Shown: positions 57,103 through 64,000 of the stretch, piece by piece
Layout: each line of letters begins with the position of its first letter
Position numbering within the stretch: position 1 is the stretch's first letter
Source of the DNA: Plenodomus lindquistii
Lineage: Eukaryota; Ascomycota; Dothideomycetes; Pleosporales; Leptosphaeriaceae
Direction of reading: 5' to 3'
Length of the DNA: 64,000 nt
Assembly: GCA_025504975.1 (NCBI GenBank)
Contig: JANUWI010000002.1
Span: 434,001-498,000 of the forward strand
The notes under the pieces: model-generated
The model's input: the letters and a program-made list of their open reading frames with translations, nothing else
Database searches by the model: none
What the model was told of the DNA's origin: nothing
Position numbers and translations under genes: made by a program

Positions 57103-59457
57103 ATGACTGTCCCCAACGTTGGGGACCTTCTCATGCTGTCCCAGGCTGCTTGGATGCTTGAGCAAGCATTTGCCGCTGGCAGGAAGGACGCCCCTGCCGA
57201 CTTGCAAGTCATCGAGGCTGAGATCGGCGGCTTTGCACGAGCTTTGAAGTTGCTAGCCGAGGCACTTCAAAACACCAGTCCTGAGGTATTACAACTTGCT
57301 GGAAGAGCCGTTCAAGATGGTATCAGTACCATTATATTGTCCTGTCAGCGGACGATAAATGACCTGGACTCCTTGATTGACCAGTACCAAGTGATCAAAA
57401 AGCGTCCAACCACGAGCGGATTCGCAATCGAGAGAACATGGAGTCATCTGGTGCTAGCTGAGTACAAGACGATGCTCTGGACGACAAACGGCGGTACCTT
57501 GCAAGATCTCAAGGGACTACTACAGTTGCACACGAACTTTGTCGCTTTAACTACGCAAGCAATACAAAGGTAGGCAGCATTTTCGTGGCGAACAAATTTC
57601 ACTGACGATGAGTAGCAAATCATCTGATCATGTGGACAGTGTCATAGGCCCAATGGCACGCCGCATTGACAGCATGCACCAGTATCCTGACAATTCCTCT
57701 GATTACCGAGAAGACATCCAGAGCCTCCTGCACAACCTCGCTATCGGTGAACCGATCATGCAAGCGCCGCCGATTCCTCGGAAGAATCCTGCGAGATCAC
57801 CAACGATGGAAGCGCCAAACGCTTTAAATACGTGCACGTCGCAGCCAGCTTCATTGACTTCATCACCTCGCCGTGGAGGTAGCAGATACTCAAATTCACG
57901 TTCTCGTCAGCGTTCACGGTCTTCTGGGAGACCGACTTCTCAGATACTCAACGAAAGTGCTCCTTCACCTCCCAGCGAGACACCGTCTACGCCGAGAGCA
58001 TCACTTTTCACTCCAAACCGAGTCTTAGATTTGAGCCTCGGTGTGTCGTCACCTCGTTGCTCAAATAGTAGCTATAATTCATCTGATGCTGGGATGAGCT
58101 CGATCGGGTGGTCCAGCCCAGGTGCCATCAGAGATACATACTACAGTCATCATTACAAATTTCCGTCTAAGGAAGCCTCTCCGTTACCTCAAATGCCCGA
58201 AACATCAGAGCCTGGACAGCAAGTCGGTGACAGACCCTTGTCGTTGCTACCCTCGCCTGCATTGGGGATTTCTGCGTCTCATGATATCGAAGGAACCATA
58301 TCGAATGCCTCGCGAAGCAAGTTGAGTGTGTTTTCATCCTCCCAAACGGAGATCATGAAGCGTCATCGAAGCTCGACGACTGCGAGTCAGCAGGCAAATT
58401 TCGAGAAAGAAGCTTTCCGTAATTCTGCAATCTTGTGTGACGTGTAAGCCACGTGGATGTTTTCGATCAGACTGCAAATATACTGACCAGATGCTTTTAG
58501 CCGTGGGAAGCTTGTGGAGTACTCGCATCGGCTTGATGAAGAGGATAGGAACAATGTCGAAATGGTGACAGCGTCTGAAGAATGTCGCGTCGCTGTTGTA
58601 CGCAAACGCATCACAGACTCAGAGACAAGAAGGGTGCGGGTTGTGACTTCAATCTGGACCTTCAGCAACGACAATACTGTGCGCATGGAGCTTCGTATGG
58701 CCGATGATCAGATGTACATTCCTTACTCCAGCTACTTCTCGCTGAGTAAGGTGTCCATCACTGTGCCCTGCAAACTCAAATTCCACGATGTAAAGCTTGG
58801 TAATCAGCCCATCAAGACTGCACAGACGACTTGGATCAACTATGTCTTCCAGAACGCGGACGGCAAGTAGTCAAAGAAGCCTACCTCGATTGCCACAGCT
58901 AACGTAACGTAGCTGCAGCGCTCTTTCAAAATGAACTCATGGGCCGCACACTCCTAGAGACATTTCGAACAGAGAAGACAACGCGCATTCATGAAGGCAT
59001 TGGTTCGACGTTTAGTCACGCGCAACAGATGTGTGCGCTTGAGAACTTGCGCGTCTGGGAAGACAACGATAGTGGTGCCATTATCGCACTGATCCATTTT
59101 TCGGCGAGTTTTCGTAACGGGTACCTTGCCTTTTACATCAATTCCTCGGTGAACCCCATCAATATCAAGGATGACGGCGGACGTGAAGTCAAGATCAAGG
59201 GACTACGAGTGCCTATCGACAAAGGCGACAAAGCAATGCGCAAATACAGCGTCACCGCGAGTAACGAGCTGGGCGATGCGAAAGGCAAGTGCAAAGGAAA
59301 GGAAGACGATGGCCGAAAGAAGATGGAGAAGGGTAAGATTATCTCTGGCGCCAGGATCGAATTTCGTACCGAAGTGGAGAAGAAGGAGTTCTTGGAGTTG
59401 TGCAAAAAGGTGCAAACAAACCCGATCGAACTACCAGATCTCCTGGGCGTCAGTTGA
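57103..59457 (+). CDS. protein with fungal STAND/NLR N-terminal-type helical domain, no NACHT
   Basis: Four exons, 57103-57569, 57613-58443, 58501-58862 and 58913-59457, encode 734 residues. Residues 1-155 form a helical domain: VGDLLMLSQAAWMLEQAFAA, then SCQRTINDLDSLIDQYQVIK and LVLAEYKTMLWTTNGG. This is the type placed at the N-terminus of many fungal NLR-like proteins. The centre (about 165-430) is a disordered Ser/Pro/Arg-rich linker. The C-terminal part (about 435-734) has two beta-rich segments of a conserved fungal type (RVVTSIWTFSNDNTVRMEL, SSYFSLSKVSITVP, FSASFRNGYLAFYINSS) and a Lys-rich insert. No nucleotide-binding P-loop is present. The third intron needs a GC donor (gcaagt). Role unknown; signalling or immunity is inference. 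Confidence 0.82.
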
Positions 59458-60525
59458 TTAGTCTTCATACTCGGGGTGCATCAATATATAGGGTTATAAC
59501 TGTGGACACCATGGGTCTATCTGCAAATGAACGGCCGTGTCGACAGCACTGCATCTTACCAGAGTGGCGCGATCGTCGGGTACAGTATGCAAGTGAACCG
59601 AGCAACTCCGACCGCCTCAATAACTCGACCATCGTGTTCAGCCTTGCGCCACGTTTCAAGTCTTTCAAAGTGTATGTCAAATTAACATTCGTCAAATGAA
59701 CATGTCCATCCGCGTCGAGCATGACACCGGCGACGATTCGATGGCGTTACCCGCAGCTAGTGTGGCTTCTCGGTTCGGCCCGCGGAGGTCATTGACTATC
59801 TACACCTCCGGTGAGCGCCTCATGTGCAGACTCGTTGCGTCAGTAATGCTTCATGCAACTCCTGTGAAATCATGTCGCTGAGCTTGTGACTCCTCACTCG
59901 TTCAAACAATACCAAGATTGAGCGGCGAGAGGTCGCTGCCAACTTGATCACAGCGCAGGTCGTACATGATTAGTTTCACCCGTCTGGCCTGCAACCCGTT
60001 GTCGCGGCCCGTCGGTTGTACTCCACACCAGCGCTTCCACATTGAGCGCCGTGTCATTTCTCCCTACGTAACTTGGACCGGTGAAAAGCGGCGGATCAAG
60101 GCACGTCTTGCATGAACACGCTACCCAAGGGATTGCTCTTAACAGACTCGTTTAACCATGGTCTGGCTAGCTGGCGCCGCCTGCCGTGAGAACCTTGCAA
60201 GAAAGCGGGCCGGCTGGTGCTACGCGATTGGGCGCGTCCAACACACATACCATGTCCCTTCTGCACATGGGCCCTCATTTCTCGTCGTTTGCTGATTAAA
60301 TGGGAATAACAGACTAGCGGGTGCCGGTAGTAAGGTCGCTGTCTTACCGCAGTCTGCGCAGATGTACACTATCTACTCCCATCTCTCTCTCACCTCCACC
60401 ACGTTCGACAAACACAGCTTGCGGTTCCTACGGAACCTTGAGGATTGCGCGTTTCGGTGTGAACGTGAAGAGCTGTGATTGTATCTCAAGAGAACTTGCG
60501 CGTTTAATTCATCTACACAGCGATT
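59458..60525. other. intergenic region
   Basis: About 1.07 kb lies between the Fungal_N-type gene and the patatin gene, both on the plus strand. Short ORFs show no domain. Nothing else was recognised. Confidence 0.5.
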
Positions 60526-62328
60526 ATGTCGTGGACACCGGTTGATTTCAGCTGTGTGAGGTACTCGCCTGTAGAAGGGACACATTACTTCTACGACCCT
60601 GCTTATCCAACGTCGATTCAATTCCTGCTATCTGGGCGCTGGGAACCTTGGGATATAGGCTGGGTCAGGTAGTACGTTTGCGCCTTCCTCATCAAACGCA
60701 TGTACTCTCTACTGCTTGACTAACTTTTCGACAGCAGAGTTCAAGACCCAGACATAAGACGCGTAGCCGAAGAGGCCGAGACGCGGCTTGTTCAAGATCC
60801 AAACTCGAGGTACACGCCATGGCCAGAACCACCGCCTCCAGGACCACCGCCAGGACCGATCAATGGACCTTTACCTCTGCAAGGTCATGATGTTCACCCA
60901 GATGGTACCCAACCGCATGATTACTCGCCTTCCCCAGATTTCGATCCCGCTCTGGATCCGGAGCTCCAGCAACCACCCGGACATAGAGTTGCGCCATCAG
61001 GCGGACCAAATGTTGCCTACACGTCACCATATGGCCAGCAAGAACAACAGCAACCAGCAAGACCAAATCTCCAAGAAGTGCCGACCGTGCCGGTAGCACC
61101 GGTGCAACCTGGAGCTCCAAATGGACAACATCCTACTCCACACATTGCGCAGCCACCACCACAAAACTACACGCAACCCCCACAAGGTCAGCCTGTGCAT
61201 ATAGCGCCGTCTGTAGAATCAGTTGTTTCCAGAACTAGGGAAACCAAGATTCTTCTCTCCATCGACGGTGATGGCATCCGAGGACTCTCATCTCTTCTAG
61301 TCATCGAGTCCCTCGTCAACGCAGTATGCGTCAAAATCGGACACCGCTTAGATCCACACCAGATCTTTGACCTCACAGGAGGTAGCTCGCTCGGAGGCGT
61401 AATCGCCATCCTGCTCTCTCGGTTACGAATGCAAGCCCACAGAGCAAGAGAAGCATACAAGCAGATTGCCAAAGAAGTTTTCGCAAACAAACGAGAGTTC
61501 TTCATCTCTCTCGATCCCCACGTTCCAAAAACAAACACCACCAGCGAAGCACTGGAGAAGGAGATCAAAACAGTCATCAAACAAGAACTAGGCAACGAAG
61601 ACGAACTACTCTTCGACGGACGCGAAGACTCAGGAGACGTGTACGTTATCCCCATCCCTCCCCCTCCATCCACCAGCCCAAAAACACTCCCACTAACCCC
61701 TCCACCCAGCTTCATAATATCCACCCACATCGAAATCGGCACCAACAAGCCCGCAGTCCTCCGCTCCTACCAAACCCGGCGCATAACCGGGCCCGACCTA
61801 TCCAGCACCCCCCTTCCCATCACCACTGCGCTCCTCGCCACCGTAAAAGCACCACACTACATGCCCCCCCAACCAGGCGTAACACAACGCCTCGTCATAG
61901 CCCCCGGCCTCGTCGACCACGGGACCGCGAAAAACAACCCCGTCCGCGACACCCTGTACGAATGCCGAAAACTGTTCCGCTACGCAAACGACATGATGAT
62001 CATAGTATCCGTGGGTTCAGGACTCGGTCTCAACCGCGAAACCGAGATTGCGGAGATGGCGAATGCAGTCGAGGAACGCAGTAATGAGGCGAGCCTCTTG
62101 GGGAGTAAATTCGAAACGGAGAATCGTGCGCTCATGGAACGTCAGTGGATGCGGTATTTTCGGTTCAATGTGGATGGGTTGGAGAATGTGCCGTTGGAGG
62201 AGTGGAGGTGTGAGGAGGCGGTTAGGGAGGCGACGAGTGCGTATCTTGCGAGGCCGGAGGTGGGGGAGAGGTTTTATAGGTGTGTGGATGCTATTAGCGC
62301 GTTGATGTTGGGGGCGCAAGGGCGGTAG
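60526..62328 (+). CDS. patatin-like phospholipase
   Basis: Exons 60526-60668, 60735-61640 and 61710-62328 encode 555 residues. The N-terminal part (about 1-50) has two Trp in a WW-like spacing (HYFYDPAYP and SGRWEPWDIGW). A Pro/Gln-rich linker runs to about 220. The patatin domain begins ILLSIDGDGIRGLSSLLVIE (oxyanion loop, DGDG instead of the usual DGGG). It contains the nucleophile elbow TGGSSLGGV (Gly-Ser-Ser-Leu-Gly). The catalytic Asp is probably in LVDHGTAKNNP, where patatins usually have DGG or DGA. Patatins hydrolyse acyl groups of membrane lipids, and fungal ones often serve as effector domains of NLR proteins. The final third of the coding strand turns sharply G-rich. The second acceptor may be three bases later. 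Confidence 0.87.
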
Positions 62329-62920
62329 GGGGGTGGTGTATGTGTCTGCGATTGGTAAAAGAGGGTGTTAGGGGGGGGGGTGGGGGTGTATGATATTGCT
62401 GGTAATGAGATTATAATGATTGCGCTGTATTGGCTGTGTCTCTATCTATGGAGACGCGGACGATGTCCTGCAATGTTTTTAGGGTGACATGGCTCATACA
62501 GTGTACCGTCACACTTTTTTTTTTTGAGTACGCTGCAGCACTTTAAGAACAGTATGCCTGTGTGATAAGGTATACTATGCTACCTGGTTGGGGTGTGTAC
62601 ATTGTTCCTCTGTGCTTCAGGTGTGCATGCAACGAACTATGTACGCTCCACCTTAGCCAACGCTTACTCAGAAGAATGCTTCTAGCGATGACGACTCCCC
62701 CAGGACATCTCGAAAGCGCCATGCTGCACCCTGATACAATCAAACCGCTTTACACCGCGTCGATGATCAAGCTTCCCTCGTACCCATACCCAAACTTCAG
62801 CCAAAAACCTTCTCGTCTGACTCCAACATCATTCTTCAAAATCTGCCCCCTCAAATGCCCCAATCAATCAACCATCTTCCCTCTCCAAGTCACTATCCTC
62901 CAAGCCAAACATATCCCTCC
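62329..62920. other. convergent 3' intergenic region with homopolymers
   Basis: This interval lies between the patatin gene and the partial minus-strand gene. It contains a run of 10 G (62371-62380) followed by tggggg, and a run of T near 62514-62525. No gene is supported. Confidence 0.5.
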
Positions 62921-64000
62921 TCAAACATCAGCGACAAAATGGAACCCATTCCACCGATCCCGAAACAACATTCCCGGCTGACCCCCAGGGCCCCTACTGA
63001 TCCTCTTGACAACGGTCCAATCGCCCTCCCTATTCTTGTCATATTGCTCAATGGGCCCAATCTCGCGGTCCTCGGTGTCAATACCATCGTCTCCATATCC
63101 ATCCTGCTGCGTCTTGATATACTCGCTGAAACGACTGTATTTGACACTGCCATCGCTGTCACGCACTGGTAGCGGCTTGAAGGGGTTGACGGGGAGTTGA
63201 ACAGCGAGGGGGGAGTCAAGTGTGTTCTTGCGCGGCGTACCGTAGCCGTCTGGGAGACCAAGGCGTGAGTTGATAGAGCTGAGGCCGCTACGGGGGGTGG
63301 AGGCGGATGCTGTACTGTCGCTCATGCGGTGGTTAGCGGAGAGAACCATGCGGGTGCCGGACTCGCGCATGAAGGCTAGAGTCTCCTCGTCGATGCTGTC
63401 GGGGCGAGGGGGACGGTGTGGCGGGTTTCCGGTCGGCTTGGTGAAGGGAACGGTTGCGGGGTTTTTGGGGACGGGTGAGACTTGGGACCCGTGTGGCAAG
63501 AGCATGGGACGGGAGATTGAGACCGAGCGACCGCTGGGAGTGATGACTGAGGAACGAGGACCGTGGATGACGGGTAGAGGTACGAAGACAGAGCGGCGTT
63601 GGGGTGGGCTTGGGTCGGTGGGAGATACAGAGATCTGGGGGGGAAGTGGGGGCGGAGGTGAGTGTGAGCGATGTTCACTTTTGCGGAAAAGACGAGAGCC
63701 TGGGAGAAGCCTTTAGCAAACGCATAGTCGTGCAGAAATGCGAGGTGACCTACTCTTGGTCTTGAGAGCGGTCAAGCTGGGACGCGACTTGGAACGTGCT
63801 ACGGCTGCTGCAGGGTAGGTCGTTAGAGGCTCAGTATTCTCAATATCGCTCGTGGGCCTTGACTTTCGCAAGAGATCAAGGGGAGCTGGAAGGAATGGAA
63901 GGGGCTTGTCGACACCCGCGGTGTCATCCTCGAAGATCTTGTTACCATTAGAAGTATCGAAAGCTGGGTCTTGTCCACCAGCGATGCCGTCGGAGAAGCT
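62921..64000 (-). CDS. unknown Ser/Pro-rich protein, 3' part only
   Basis: The gene enters from the right edge of the window. Two minus-strand exons are visible: 64000-63754 (5' incomplete) and 63699-62921, about 341 residues to the stop. The intron (gtaggt...tctcccag) joins LTALKTK to SSRLFRKSEHRSHSPPPP. The visible sequence is low in hydrophobic residues and rich in Ser, Pro and Arg (for example DLLRKSRPTSDIENTEP), with more conserved-looking parts such as ETLAFMRESGTRMVLSANHR and DWTVVKRISRGPGGQPGMLF near the end. The order suggests a mostly disordered protein with a short conserved C-terminal box (RDRWNGFHFVADV). The family is not recognised and the start lies outside the window. Confidence 0.75.

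Overview
The window is nuclear DNA from a filamentous ascomycete (Pezizomycotina). The gene families include galactose oxidase, Fungal_trans_2-type regulator, allantoate-permease-like carrier, Fungal_N/STAND N-terminal domain and fungal eL28, mS33 and Tom7. Genes are compact, carry short GT-AG introns of about 45-120 bp, and lie on both strands. A Dothideomycete such as a member of the Pleosporales is my best guess, but this is inference from family resemblance only. I see no rRNA, confident tRNA, CRISPR array, intact transposon or complete virus.

Layout: 1-6.3 kb is almost gene-free, apart from a broken small membrane-protein ORF near 2.4-2.7 kb and a 13-bp tandem repeat. At 6.3-7.4 kb is a bZIP regulator, followed by a (TG)43 microsatellite. 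From 9.4 to 27.5 kb is a dense housekeeping block: an ABHD11-like hydrolase, an LDAH-like lipid-droplet hydrolase, an OCRL-type inositol 5-phosphatase, DCP1 (decapping) with 36 consecutive Gln, stand-alone GAR synthetase, Rnt1-type RNase III, mS33, a PaaI-type thioesterase, an MFS carrier, a FAT1-like acyl-CoA synthetase and an acyl-protein-thioesterase-like esterase.

From 28 to 40 kb the content is more accessory: an allantoate-permease-type transporter, a secreted galactose oxidase with a discoidin domain, an F-box protein, a DHA2-type exporter and a Fungal_trans_2 regulator. From 41.8 to 56.1 kb housekeeping returns: alpha-actinin, a CPA2-type antiporter, a Cla4-type PAK kinase, eL28, a small UPF0357-like membrane protein, SF3B4/Hsh49 and Tom7. 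The right end (57-64 kb) carries a protein with the N-terminal domain of fungal STAND/NLR proteins, a patatin-like phospholipase next to it, and the 3' part of an unknown Ser/Pro-rich protein.

The most unexpected signals are: (a) an abrupt switch in coding-strand composition, from C-rich to G/T-rich, in the 3' third of at least five unrelated genes; (b) a GAR synthetase lacking the AIR synthetase half that is fused to it in most fungi; (c) a 129-codon open frame directly in phase behind the DCP1 stop, ending in hydrophobic segments; and (d) the Fungal_N protein/patatin neighbour pair. mS33, Tom7 and the first exons of eL28, SF3B4 and the thioesterase were reconstructed by hand from splice sites because they are too short or fragmented to appear as long ORFs. 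All exon boundaries are inferred by reading frames and splice motifs, without transcript data.
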